The notes: generated by a model not told the origin, from the sequence alone. A stretch of 64,000 nt of DNA from CAYMPH01 sp964392365 (GCA_964392365.1 CAYMPH010000013.1:1-64000); one strand, 5' to 3'. Numbered from the stretch's first letter, positions 52,766 through 61,443 are shown. Translations and numbers: made by a program.

Positions 52766-54293
52766 CCTGAAAAACAAAATATTTGAAAAAATAATTTACA
52801 GTACTATTACAGGATATATCTTAACTGTGATATCTGCTATAATATTTTTTCTTTCATTCACGCCGGCCGTTCACGGATACACAGCTTTTTTATCATTAGT
52901 TCCATTTTTCTATGCTCTTTCAAAAACCGGTTCAATTAAAAAAGCCGCTCTTACAGGAGCAATATGGGGGATTTCATTATCAATTTTATTCTCAATCCCG
53001 TTATATTATGCGCTCGTTACTGAATATGAATTCAGCATAATATTTTCTACACTGCTGATATTTGTTTCTGTGTACATTCCTTATGCAATAATATATGGAG
53101 TATTCGGAATTTCATTCATTTATTTTTTTGATAAAAAGAATATATGGTTTCCTTTTATTGCTGCTTCTCTCTGGATTCTCGTTGATTACACTATGAACAT
53201 AACACCGTTTTTTCTTCCATGGGGCTATGCAGGATATTCGCAAACATCGAATATATTTATACAGTTCAGCGATATTTCAGGAATTTTCGGAGTTACTTTT
53301 ATAATAGTTCTGATAAATTTACTGCTTACCGGAATACTAATTAATAAAAAAGAAAATTTAAAATTTTCATCTTTAATTATTTTTTTTATAATAATTTCAG
53401 CAGCTATATACGGCAATTTAAGGATACAAAGCATTAACCGCTTGATCCAATCGCCGGATAAAAACGTAATTAAAGCTGCAGTAATTCAGGGCAATTTCAG
53501 TTCAAAGGAAAAGTGGGATTCAAAAAATACAGCCGCAGTCATCAATACATATATCAATATGACAAAGCAGATTATCGGAAAAGCAGATATAATCGTTTGG
53601 CCTGAAACCGTTTTAAACTCAAGTGATACAAACAATCTGGAAATCATATCCGGCATGTCATCGCTTCTAAAAAATAATCAGATATTTATTTCAGGCGCAA
53701 CCAGATATGACACAAAAAAGATCATCTACAATTCTATATTCACAGCAGATAAAAACGGACTCGGCTACATTTATGACAAAAAAATTCTTTTCCCGTTTAC
53801 AGAGACTTCCCTTTCAGGGATGTCATCAGGAAATTTTATGGATTCTCCTGCTGTTTTCAATACAGGCAAAACAAGATCTATATATAAAAATGATTCAGGT
53901 ATTTTCGGCTATACAATATGCTTTGAAACTATTTATCCTGAATATGTCAGAAAAATTAAAAATCTCGGAGCTGAAGTTTTAATAAATGTAGCGAACGATT
54001 CCTGGTTTGGCAATACGTATGAACCTTATATGCAGCTGTATTCCACAATTGCTCGTGCTGTAGAAAACAGATTCTATGTTTTACGAGCATCTAACAGCGG
54101 AATTTCTGCAATTATATCTCCATCTGGAGAAGTTCTAAGCTCAGCTGAGTTAAACAAAAGAGATAAGATAGTATCCTCAATAAAAATAATGAAGATACCA
54201 TCTTTTTATTCGAAAGCAGGAGACTGGATTATAGTTGTTTCTTTATTAATAATAATTATATCTTTAGCTCTTCAGTTAAAATCTAAAAAATAA
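52734..54293 (+). CDS. lnt: Apolipoprotein N-acyltransferase Lnt
   Basis: 519 residues. Six or more N-terminal membrane helices (25-225) precede a nitrilase-like domain. The catalytic residues are Glu291 (VWPETVLN), Lys350 (YIYDKKILFPF) and Cys396 (YTICFETIYPEY). A last membrane helix is near 495-512. It adds the third acyl chain to the N-terminal Cys of lipoproteins, needed here by several lipoproteins in the window. The start at 52734 lies in the end of the preceding gene; a TTG at 52755 is an alternative. Confidence 0.93.
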   Translation: MQLQAWKLIYNLKNKIFEKIIYSTITGYILTVISAIIFFLSFTPAVHGYTAFLSLVPFFYALSKTGSIKKAALTGAIWGISLSILFSIPLYYALVTEYEFSIIFSTLLIFVSVYIPYAIIYGVFGISFIYFFDKKNIWFPFIAASLWILVDYTMNITPFFLPWGYAGYSQTSNIFIQFSDISGIFGVTFIIVLINLLLTGILINKKENLKFSSLIIFFIIISAAIYGNLRIQSINRLIQSPDKNVIKAAVIQGNFSSKEKWDSKNTAAVINTYINMTKQIIGKADIIVWPETVLNSSDTNNLEIISGMSSLLKNNQIFISGATRYDTKKIIYNSIFTADKNGLGYIYDKKILFPFTETSLSGMSSGNFMDSPAVFNTGKTRSIYKNDSGIFGYTICFETIYPEYVRKIKNLGAEVLINVANDSWFGNTYEPYMQLYSTIARAVENRFYVLRASNSGISAIISPSGEVLSSAELNKRDKIVSSIKIMKIPSFYSKAGDWIIVVSLLIIIISLALQLKSKK

Positions 54294-54297
54294 ATTT

Positions 54298-55299
54298 TTA
54301 ATTAGGTTTATATTTATTCATCATTTCAATTTTCTGCTTTTCCATATCCTCTCTTCTTCTGAAAGAATCGGCCTCTTCGCCAAAAGTGCTGTTTTGAAGA
54401 TTTAAAATTTTCTCTTTCTTCTGGTCTTCGTTCAGCTCTTTGTCATTTTGGATTTCCTTGTATGCAGCAGCATATGCCTGTTCTTTCTGTTTCTCTGCAT
54501 CCATGGTTTTATCAACTTCTTCAAGTCTCTGAACTACATCAGGAGTAAAAGTTTCTTCGCGGAATTGTTTTATTTTAATGCTTTTATCAGCCTCAGACAT
54601 TTCTTTTAAATCTTTTGAGTAGGTTTCTATTTTTTCAGTGTAGCGGGCATATGGCTTTCTGTTTTTTTCCACTTCATCAGTATCATTTCCCCACATATCT
54701 TTATTCAGCTGCTTTATTTTTTCCTCTTTTTCCCTGCCATAAAGGTTCTGATCACTCACAATCCCGGCCCTTCTTATCGGATATTCCTGAGACTTGAGCG
54801 ATGCTCCGAAAAGCATATCTGCATCTTTTTCGCCGAAAGTCTCAACCTGCATCTTTCTCATTTTTGCAAGCACACCTAAAAAGTCTTCAGTCGTTTTCAG
54901 ATCTTTAAGATTATTAATCTCTGCTGCGAGTCTCTTTTCGTAATCCAGATATTTCTTATATATCTCTAAAAGTTTGTCTGCTTTTTCAGGTTCCATAGAA
55001 CTGTATAGATATTTTCTTACAGCTTCTAAATCTTTAAATGATTCCTGAAGATATTTAAAAAATTTAAGAGTATATTTATTTACTAAATTATCTTTGAAAA
55101 ACTCATCGCTTTTATGTGTGCTGAAATCAACTTTCTTTAAATATTCCCTCACATCAGAATAACTTAATTCATCAGAACCTCCTGAAATGTAAGGAGTATT
55201 AGACGGGGATAAAATTTTAATAACTACATTAACCGTAATAATAATTAAAACCAGAATTACAGCTGAAATAATTATATTCTTCTTAGACATACTAAACAT
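54298..55299 (-). CDS. lif: Lipase-specific foldase (Lif/LipB-like)
   Basis: 333 residues from ATG 55299, spaced 7 nt from GGAG. An N-terminal anchor helix (about 9-29) is followed by an extended helical domain. The Lif pattern MRKMQVETFGEKDADMLFG (147-165) is clear, as is a later RQFREETF-like repeat (IKQFREETFTPDVVQRLEEV). LLEIYKKYLDYEKRLAA matches the segment before it. The usual RXXFDY(F/C)LSAXGE motif is diverged (LKFFKYLQESF). Lif proteins hold and fold secreted lipases in the periplasm. It is encoded directly after its likely client, past a terminator-like hairpin. Confidence 0.8.
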   Translation of the reverse strand: MFSMSKKNIIISAVILVLIIITVNVVIKILSPSNTPYISGGSDELSYSDVREYLKKVDFSTHKSDEFFKDNLVNKYTLKFFKYLQESFKDLEAVRKYLYSSMEPEKADKLLEIYKKYLDYEKRLAAEINNLKDLKTTEDFLGVLAKMRKMQVETFGEKDADMLFGASLKSQEYPIRRAGIVSDQNLYGREKEEKIKQLNKDMWGNDTDEVEKNRKPYARYTEKIETYSKDLKEMSEADKSIKIKQFREETFTPDVVQRLEEVDKTMDAEKQKEQAYAAAYKEIQNDKELNEDQKKEKILNLQNSTFGEEADSFRRREDMEKQKIEMMNKYKPN

Positions 55300-55312
55300 A
55301 TACATTCTCCAT

Positions 55313-55342
55313 AAAAAATCAGGCTGTTTTTATACAGCCTGA
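55313..55342 (-). terminator. Intrinsic terminator/attenuator between lipase and foldase
   Basis: On the minus strand a perfect 9-bp stem TCAGGCTGT / ACAGCCTGA with a 6-nt loop runs into TTTTTT. The foldase RBS GGAG lies immediately after it. Most transcripts should stop here, giving more lipase than foldase. Confidence 0.85.
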
Positions 55343-55376
55343 TATATTTGTTAAAACCGATATTAAAAATTTAGTC

Positions 55377-56264
55377 TTAATAGCCTTTGGCTTTCAAATC
55401 AGCAACAAGTGTAACATAGAACTGTGGAGCATCGAAACCTGGAGTAACGCCGAAAAGCTGATTTACTATATTCAAATGATCAACTCCGCCAGCCCACCAT
55501 GCACCCTCAGTAACGCCTCTAAAAGTTCCCCATTTAGCAGATGTAACAGAAACTAATCCGTCATTATCGCCTTCGTAAGCTTTACAGATAAGCCATGGAA
55601 CTTCAAGTATAATACTGTTTGAAACATATTTTATTTTTGATGCATAACTCTGATAATAAAGACCTGAAATATTCGGAACACTTGGATTAAAAATATTATT
55701 CATGTATGGTCTTGTTACTTCAATACCATTTTGAAGAGAATTCGGATTTTTATCACCAAAAACGAATGCATATACGAAATCAAGAGCTCCGCCGACTAAA
55801 GACCAGCCTTGTTTTGGTACAATGTTTAAAATAAAATCTGCAACTGAGCTTCCTCTATGAGGTCCGGAAATACTTGTATATGAAGCAACTTTTGGAGAAA
55901 GTCCCAGATTGGTTATTGCATATCTTGTGTATAAAGTTCCGTGTGAATGGCCCACAATATTAGCCTTTGTTTTTCCTGAAATTGCAAGGATATTAAGAAA
56001 TTGCTGTTTGAAAGAAGCTGCTTTATTTGCAGTTGAATCCATACCATTTACAGAAGTAATATAAACATTTGCGCCTTCATTTTCCAGAGCGCTTTCCAAT
56101 CCCCACCAGTAATCTACGATATTAACTATTACTGCTGAAGCACCCATACCATGCGCAAGCACGATTGGATATTTGGTATCACACTTAGGAGCGCTGCCTG
56201 AAGCAAAAACCATAGTAGGTATGATCAAACTAATAAAAACTGCAACCATCAATTTACTTTTCAT
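55377..56264 (-). CDS. Secreted lipase of Pseudomonas/Burkholderia type (family I.1/I.2-like)
   Basis: 295 residues. A signal peptide (1-22) precedes YPIVLAHGMG (oxyanion), GHSHGTLYTRYAI with nucleophile Ser107, SISGPHRGSSVAD, GDNDGLVSV with the Asp (233 or 235) and VDHLNIVN with His263. The order and spacing are those of foldase-dependent lipases such as P. aeruginosa LipA. Cys28 and Cys227 are a candidate disulfide. The neighbouring Lif-like gene supports that class. Promoter and operator are listed separately. Confidence 0.92.
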   Translation of the reverse strand: MKSKLMVAVFISLIIPTMVFASGSAPKCDTKYPIVLAHGMGASAVIVNIVDYWWGLESALENEGANVYITSVNGMDSTANKAASFKQQFLNILAISGKTKANIVGHSHGTLYTRYAITNLGLSPKVASYTSISGPHRGSSVADFILNIVPKQGWSLVGGALDFVYAFVFGDKNPNSLQNGIEVTRPYMNNIFNPSVPNISGLYYQSYASKIKYVSNSIILEVPWLICKAYEGDNDGLVSVTSAKWGTFRGVTEGAWWAGGVDHLNIVNQLFGVTPGFDAPQFYVTLVADLKAKGY

Positions 56265-56308
56265 ATATCCTCCAATTTTTTTCTTATAATTGCATTACTT
56301 ATAATAAC

Positions 56309-56356
56309 AATATAGGAAGATTGATAAAAAAAGTCAATAAAAAACCGTCCAGACGG
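56309..56356 (-). promoter_or_regulatory. Promoter and operator of the foldase-dependent lipase
   Basis: On the minus strand TTGACT (56332-56337) and TATATT (56309-56314) are 17 bp apart. The palindrome ACCGTCTGGACGGT (56343-56356) ends 5 bp upstream of the -35. In lip1 the matching palindrome is between the promoter elements, so the same regulator could act differently. Confidence 0.7.
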
Positions 56357-56615
56357 TATAAAAAAGTTATAAAAATGAACATTTTAACGATTAATTATTA
56401 AATTTATTACAAAATAAGAGCTTTTTTATAAACAAAATAATTAAATTGAATATAAATATGTAAAACGAGGTTTGAGAATAGAAACAAAGTTTAAATAAAA
56501 AAACAAGGTTTAATAGCTGATATAAATGCTTTTTATATGTTAAAGTTATACTATTATTTCTTCAAATAAATTATCACTGAACATCCGGCAGATATTTCCA
56601 GAAAATTCAATCCAC
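56357..56615. other. Gene-free AT-rich stretch
   Basis: No coding region, clear hairpin or promoter was identified between the lipase operator and the end of the PAP2 gene. Confidence 0.5.
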
Positions 56616-57299
56616 TCAAACTCTCTTCAGCCAGGAACGATAACCTGAAATAATAAACAACAGTATAAATACAAGGTATAATGCCGGATACTGTTCAAAA
56701 GACTTAAAGCTCTCATGTACAGCAAATGCAGCAGGAAGAATCAATATAGCAAATAATGCTGTTGCCGATCCCATTAATAATCCAGCCAGGGCATCGCTTG
56801 GATAATGCACCCCCAGATACAGTCTCAGATAAAACATGGCAGGTATCATCCAGCCGCTGATAATAATTCCGGGAAAACCGAATTGATAGCATATGAAAAT
56901 TACACTCATAGTTGTCCAATAGAGATGACCGGAAGGAAAACTTTCCATTTCTTTGGAGCCGTGACCCGGATCGCGATTTTCAATTACTATTCCAATATTT
57001 TTCTGCAATTGAATATTTGCATAAGGGCGGCGGCGTTTGATAAATAATTTTGAAGGAATAAAAGCCAGCTGCGCGAGAGAGAAACCCATAAGAATAAGCA
57101 TAGAGAGTTTAAGAAAAGCATCCTGTCCTGCAAATATTCCGAGAATCGCACTTAATCCAAGGATTAATAACCAGAAAGGTCCATCACCCATAAAAATAAG
57201 TAATTTCAATGGAAGAAACTCTCCAAATCGGCTTAAATAGGATTTTTTTAAAAACTGCGCGTCGATTTGTTTCATTTTATTTATAAATTCTTTAATCAT
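56616..57299 (-). CDS. PAP2-family membrane phosphatase
   Basis: 227 residues with about six hydrophobic helices. The acid-phosphatase triplet is KLFIKRRRPY, then FPSGHLYW, then RLYLGVHYPSD. The family removes phosphate from lipid phosphates such as phosphatidate or undecaprenyl diphosphate. The active site would face outside the cytoplasm. The exact substrate is unknown. Confidence 0.88.
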   Translation of the reverse strand: MIKEFINKMKQIDAQFLKKSYLSRFGEFLPLKLLIFMGDGPFWLLILGLSAILGIFAGQDAFLKLSMLILMGFSLAQLAFIPSKLFIKRRRPYANIQLQKNIGIVIENRDPGHGSKEMESFPSGHLYWTTMSVIFICYQFGFPGIIISGWMIPAMFYLRLYLGVHYPSDALAGLLMGSATALFAILILPAAFAVHESFKSFEQYPALYLVFILLFIISGYRSWLKRV

Positions 57300-57460
57300 T
57301 CTTTAAAAAACAAATTAAGCAGTCATTGTGTCAATTATAAACTAATTACTTTAATTAATTTTAGTTTTGACTTTTAAATGGTAATTTCTATACTTCTTTG
57401 CACTGAATAAAGGTTTCAAAATTTTATTAAAAAAACAGGGATTAATCAGGAGATTTTAAA

Positions 57461-58402
57461 ATGGGAAATTTTTCAAGAAAAACAGTTTATATCGCAATTG
57501 CAGCAATTCTAATTATTACAGGATCCGTATTATATTTTACTGCACCGGCTTTTTTATACAACAATGCAATGAGCGGCTTGCGTAAAGATTCAAAGGTTAC
57601 AATCAAATCAGTCGATATTCCGGATTTCAAAATAGTTTACGCGGAAGGCGGCACCGGTGATACAGTAATTATGCTTCACGGATTCGGCGGAAACAAAGAC
57701 AACTGGATGTATATTGCAAAATATTTTACACCCGAATATCACGTAATTATCCCTGACCTTCCAGGTTTCGGCGACACATCGAAACCGCAAAATTTAAAAT
57801 ACAACATAATGTCTCAGGTTGAAAGATTAAATTTATTCGTAAAAGCATTGAAACTGGAAAAATTTCATATAGTCGGAAATTCAATGGGCGGCAGCATTGC
57901 AGGAAACTACGCTGCAAGTTATCCTGAAATGGTTAAATCCCTCGCATTATTCGATTCTGCAGGAGTTGCAACTCCGGTAAAAAGTGAACGCACTCTGCTT
58001 CTGGAAAAAGGTACGAATTTTCTTGTTGTCAAAGATGTTAAAGGATATGATAAATTACTGGAAATGAATTTCGTTAAACCGTTTCCCATTCCTTCATTAA
58101 TAAAAAAATATCTGGCAGAGCAGGCAATAAAAGCAGGTACATTTAACGATAAAATATACAGCGACATTTCTAATAATGATTTATCCAATCTCGAAAGCAG
58201 ATTAGACAAAATTACTGCTCCGACATTAATCCTTTGGGGGGATTCAGACAGAGTCATTCATGTTTCAGCTGTTCCTGTTTTTGAAAAGAAAATAAAGAAT
58301 TCCAAATCAGCAATAATAAAAGAATGCGGACACCTTCCAATGATGGAAAAACCTGTAGAAACATCTAAAATATATCTGGATTTTTTAAAAGGAAATAAAT
58401 AA
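57461..58402 (+). CDS. Membrane-anchored alpha/beta hydrolase
   Basis: 313 residues. A single N-terminal membrane helix (about 8-28) and an alpha/beta hydrolase fold: MLHGFGGNKDNW (oxyanion), VGNSMGGSIAGNYA with the nucleophile Ser, LWGDSDRVIH with Asp and ECGHLPMMEKP with His. It is close to lipase/monoglyceride-lipase-type hydrolases of the LipH/lip1 Moraxella group. With the secreted lipases nearby it may cleave short or partial glycerides at the cell surface. Confidence 0.87.
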   Translation: MGNFSRKTVYIAIAAILIITGSVLYFTAPAFLYNNAMSGLRKDSKVTIKSVDIPDFKIVYAEGGTGDTVIMLHGFGGNKDNWMYIAKYFTPEYHVIIPDLPGFGDTSKPQNLKYNIMSQVERLNLFVKALKLEKFHIVGNSMGGSIAGNYAASYPEMVKSLALFDSAGVATPVKSERTLLLEKGTNFLVVKDVKGYDKLLEMNFVKPFPIPSLIKKYLAEQAIKAGTFNDKIYSDISNNDLSNLESRLDKITAPTLILWGDSDRVIHVSAVPVFEKKIKNSKSAIIKECGHLPMMEKPVETSKIYLDFLKGNK

Positions 58403-58456
58403 ATTTAAAAACAAAATCAATAAAATTTATATAATATCACAATCATTAATGTGCAT

Positions 58457-58491
58457 TGCCGGTTTCTCGCATAGAGAATACCGGCATTTTT
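58457..58491. terminator. Hairpin terminator shared by convergent genes (REP-like)
   Basis: Arms TGCCGGTTTCTC and GAGAATACCGGCA (one unpaired base) with a short loop end in TTTTT. The same hairpin core recurs at 61466-61495, so it is a dispersed element used as a terminator. Confidence 0.75.
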
Positions 58492-58500
58492 ATAAAATAA

Positions 58501-58977
58501 TTACTTATGCAGTTTTTTCAGCTCATCACTTATCATTATTATATGTTTTTTTTCCTCATCAATAATACTATTAACCCATTTCTTTCCAATATGCTCCGGA
58601 ACAAAATTTTTCATGCCCTGGTAGAATAGAATAGATTCCTTTTCAGCTGTGAATGCTGCCAGCAGCACTTCCTTTGCTGAAGAAAGGTCAATTTCTTTTT
58701 TATAGAAAATTTTAGTCTCAGCCAGAGATTGCAGGTAGAGAACTTCCTCATCATATGGATCAAATATCTTTGAGGTTTTCTCCTGTTTATCGAGCTTGCC
58801 CCTCATTTCTTTAAATGTTTTCTCGTGAGCAACTTCCATTACGCTTAGAGATGTAAGCAGTTTTTTAAGAGCCTCATCAGATATTTTTTCCGCTGCATCT
58901 TTATAAAATTTTGAACCGTTGCGCTCGATCTCTTCTGCCATTTCAAATATATTATCCGCATTAAAATTAAAACTCAT
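58501..58977 (-). CDS. Ferritin-like/rubrerythrin-type diiron protein
   Basis: About 158 residues from ATG 58977, which has a very strong AAAGGAGG 8 nt upstream; an in-frame ATG at 59034 is less likely. Four-helix pattern with EEIERNGSKFY, EVAHEKTFKE, AFTAEKESILFYQG and DEEKKHIIM provides the Glu and His iron ligands. No rubredoxin domain follows. It may protect against peroxide or store iron. Confidence 0.87.
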   Translation of the reverse strand: MSFNFNADNIFEMAEEIERNGSKFYKDAAEKISDEALKKLLTSLSVMEVAHEKTFKEMRGKLDKQEKTSKIFDPYDEEVLYLQSLAETKIFYKKEIDLSSAKEVLLAAFTAEKESILFYQGMKNFVPEHIGKKWVNSIIDEEKKHIIMISDELKKLHK

Positions 58978-59216
58978 AATATCCTCCTTTATAAATAATT
59001 CCGGAACTCCGGAGACAACCACCCTGCACTTCATAAATAAAACTTCTGGTCATTTTTTTTATTTTCTTTATTATATAGATTGTCCGATGTTTAATTCTTT
59101 CAGCGATGTTGTCAATTATTTATTTATCGGGCCTTTAAAAGCGGCTCTGATACCTAATAAATAATTCAAATTTAATAAAATGCCTCTGACCTGAATAACA
59201 GAAAAAACAAATCACC

Positions 59217-59247
59217 TTGACAATATAATTCTTTTTTCTGGTATAAT
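59217..59247 (+). promoter_or_regulatory. Promoter with 19-bp spacer before the Cys-cluster gene
   Basis: TTGACA (59217-59222) and TATAAT (59242-59247) are both consensus but 19 bp apart, the spacing of MerR-activated promoters. No dyad is seen in the spacer. A further TTGACA is at 59305-59310. Confidence 0.5.
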
Positions 59248-59354
59248 CTTTAAAATATCAGAAAATATTTGAATATATCATATAATTTAAAGTTCAGCCC
59301 TTTATTGACAAAAAGACATTGTATATTTAATTGATAAAAATTCAGGATGCAAAT

Positions 59355-59717
59355 ATGAAAGATTGTATTAGATGCGGCAACTGCTGCCAGGATGTTATGC
59401 TCGCGGAATCTCCTGAACTTTTAAAAAATGCATACCTTTACTGGAAAAAAACAAAATCTATCGATCCGAATTTTTCTGAAATTTATCTGATATATCCCAT
59501 GCTGACTTTTAAATCTGAAAAACCCGAAGAAGACCTGCCATATCATTATTCCTGCAAACATTTCATTATTGATTCTGATGGTATACCTGCATGTTCCATT
59601 CATGCAGTCAGGCCCAGGATGTGTAAAGATTTTCCATATTATGAAAGCGAGGAACACCTTGACCGGAACGGCCCTCTCAGCCCATATGATGGATGCGGCT
59701 ATAATAATCCCGATTAA
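59355..59717 (+). CDS. YkgJ-type zinc/iron-chelating Cys-cluster protein
   Basis: About 120 residues from ATG 59355 with AGGAT upstream; TTG 59331 is an alternative. CIRCGNCC near the N-terminus, CKHF in the middle, CSIHAVRPRMCKDFPYYE and a last Cys in DGCGYNNPD form the family Cys set that probably binds a metal. The function is unknown. Confidence 0.8.
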   Translation: MKDCIRCGNCCQDVMLAESPELLKNAYLYWKKTKSIDPNFSEIYLIYPMLTFKSEKPEEDLPYHYSCKHFIIDSDGIPACSIHAVRPRMCKDFPYYESEEHLDRNGPLSPYDGCGYNNPD

Positions 59718-59732
59718 TTTTGTTTTTTATTA

Positions 59733-59778
59733 TTGACATTTTTAAGTCATTAAATATAAGTTAAAGTTAACTTTAACT
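59733..59778 (+). promoter_or_regulatory. MerR-gene promoter and 20-bp palindromic operator
   Basis: TTGACA (59733-59738) and TATAAG (59755-59760) are 16 bp apart. The perfect palindrome AGTTAAAGTTAACTTTAACT (59759-59778) begins at the end of the -10 and covers the start site. Binding there would repress, as LiuR-type MerR proteins do. There is no clear RBS before the ATG at 59791. Confidence 0.75.
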
Positions 59779-59790
59779 ATAACAATTAAT

Positions 59791-60177
59791 ATGAAAAATG
59801 ACAGCTACTCAATATCGGAACTTGCTTCTGAACTGGATATCAGCCCTTCAAGCATTAGATTTTATGAAGAAAAGGGCCTTCTTTGCCCGCAAAGAAGTAC
59901 AGGAAACCAGCGGATATATACCCACAAAGAGAGAGGCCGGCTAAAACTCATTTTAAGAGGTAAAAGGTTTGGCGCTTCTCTTGAAGAAATTTCCGAGATG
60001 ATAGGAATGGCAGATGTTGATATCAATGAAAAGAAACAGATTGAAACAAGCCTGTTTTATCTTGAAAAAAAATTTGCAGAGCTTGAAAATCACAAAAAAG
60101 AAATTAAGCTTCTAGAAAAAGACCTCGTCGAATTGAAAAAAAAGCTTCTTGAAAGATTAAATCATCTGAAAAAATAA
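59791..60177 (+). CDS. MerR-family regulator of acyl-CoA metabolism (LiuR/PsrA-like context)
   Basis: 128 residues. The N-terminal winged HTH YSISELASELDISPSSIRFY, then EEKGLLCPQR and GNQRIYTHKERGRLKLILRG, is followed by a C-terminal coiled coil (about 80-128). No metal-binding Cys is present, unlike metal sensors. LiuR-type MerR proteins control branched-chain or fatty acyl-CoA degradation, and this one is followed by an acyl-CoA dehydrogenase 24 bp downstream. It probably represses itself and that gene until an acyl-CoA signal appears. Confidence 0.9.
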   Translation: MKNDSYSISELASELDISPSSIRFYEEKGLLCPQRSTGNQRIYTHKERGRLKLILRGKRFGASLEEISEMIGMADVDINEKKQIETSLFYLEKKFAELENHKKEIKLLEKDLVELKKKLLERLNHLKK

Positions 60178-60201
60178 AATAATTAAAACCGGAGGATCCC
60201 G

Positions 60202-61443
60202 ATGTTTGATTTTATGATGAATGAAGACCAGCTAAAGCTTAGAGATGAAGCAAGGGAATTCACGAAATGGGTTCCGAGAGAATTAATTCTCGCTATGGAT
60301 GCCGAGGAAATTCAGTTTCCGCATGAATACCTGAAAGAGTGCGGGAAAAGGAATCTGCTTGGAATCAGAATCCCGAAAAAATACGGAGGCCGTGGACTCG
60401 GCTGGGTTGAGGATGGAATTGTTGCTGAAGAGATTGGTGTGGCAAGTTATTCACTTGCATGCCTCTGGGGTGTTGGTGCAGATATTGTATGTGAAGCTAT
60501 TGCCAAATATGGGAGCGATGATCTATGCAGGGAGATTGTTGTCCCGCTTCTCAAGGGTGAAGTATATGCTGCAGAATGCTTAACCGAACCTCGCGGCGGT
60601 TCTGATTTTTTCGGTGCCACAACCCGAGCCAGAAAAGACGGAAGCGACTGGATTATTACAGGACAGAAAAGATTCATTGTGGGAGCAGAAGGAGCTGACT
60701 GGTTTATGATTTATGCAGTTACAGATCCGGATGCACCTCCACATAAAAAAATGACGTGCTTTATGGTTCCGAAAACGAAAGGTGTTGAAACAAAATATAT
60801 TTACGGACTAATGGGCGTTAGAGGCGGAGGAGCTGGACGCCTTATTCTCGATGAAGTACGCGTACCTGAAAGATATGCACTGAATGGGGTAAATAAAGGA
60901 TTTGAAGTATTTATGACTAATATGATTCCCGAAAGACTCGGTACAGCAGCTATGACTATCGGATCTGTCCGTCCGGCGCTTGAGATCGCTACAAAATACA
61001 CTTCGAGAAGAAAGGCATTCGGCACAGAAATCATGAATTTCCAGGCTGTTGGATTTAAAGTTGCTGACTGCGCATTAAAGATGGATGCCATGAGATCAAT
61101 GGCCTACACTACTGCTCTGGCAATAGATTCAGGTAAAACAGATGCAGGAAGAAACAGACGGATGGTTTCTCAGGCTAAAAAATTTATAACCGAGGGTGCA
61201 TGGGAAGTTGTAAATAACTGCATGCAGGTAATGGGAGGCATAGGATATACAAATGTATTTCCTATCGAAAGGATTCTGCGGGATATCAGATTGTCAATGA
61301 TATGGGTCGGATCAAATGAGATCATGCAGCATATAATTCAGACTGAATGGTATAAAGAATCGCTAAAAAATAAAAACAATGCAAGAGATGTAGAGCTGGA
61401 TGCTGTTGCTGCATTTGAACCTGATGAAAAAATATATGAATGA
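60202..61443 (+). CDS. Acyl-CoA dehydrogenase
   Basis: 413 residues with all acyl-CoA dehydrogenase parts: AAECLTEPRGGSDFFG for FAD binding, RKAFGTEIMNFQAVGFKVAD, and QVMGGIGYTNVFPIERILRD. At the usual YEGT site the sequence is WVGS, so the short/medium-chain catalytic Glu is absent. Glu244 in MIPERLGTA matches the catalytic Glu of long-chain and isovaleryl-CoA dehydrogenases. It therefore probably acts on long or branched acyl-CoA. A GGAGGATCC site lies upstream. Confidence 0.9.
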   Translation: MFDFMMNEDQLKLRDEAREFTKWVPRELILAMDAEEIQFPHEYLKECGKRNLLGIRIPKKYGGRGLGWVEDGIVAEEIGVASYSLACLWGVGADIVCEAIAKYGSDDLCREIVVPLLKGEVYAAECLTEPRGGSDFFGATTRARKDGSDWIITGQKRFIVGAEGADWFMIYAVTDPDAPPHKKMTCFMVPKTKGVETKYIYGLMGVRGGGAGRLILDEVRVPERYALNGVNKGFEVFMTNMIPERLGTAAMTIGSVRPALEIATKYTSRRKAFGTEIMNFQAVGFKVADCALKMDAMRSMAYTTALAIDSGKTDAGRNRRMVSQAKKFITEGAWEVVNNCMQVMGGIGYTNVFPIERILRDIRLSMIWVGSNEIMQHIIQTEWYKESLKNKNNARDVELDAVAAFEPDEKIYE

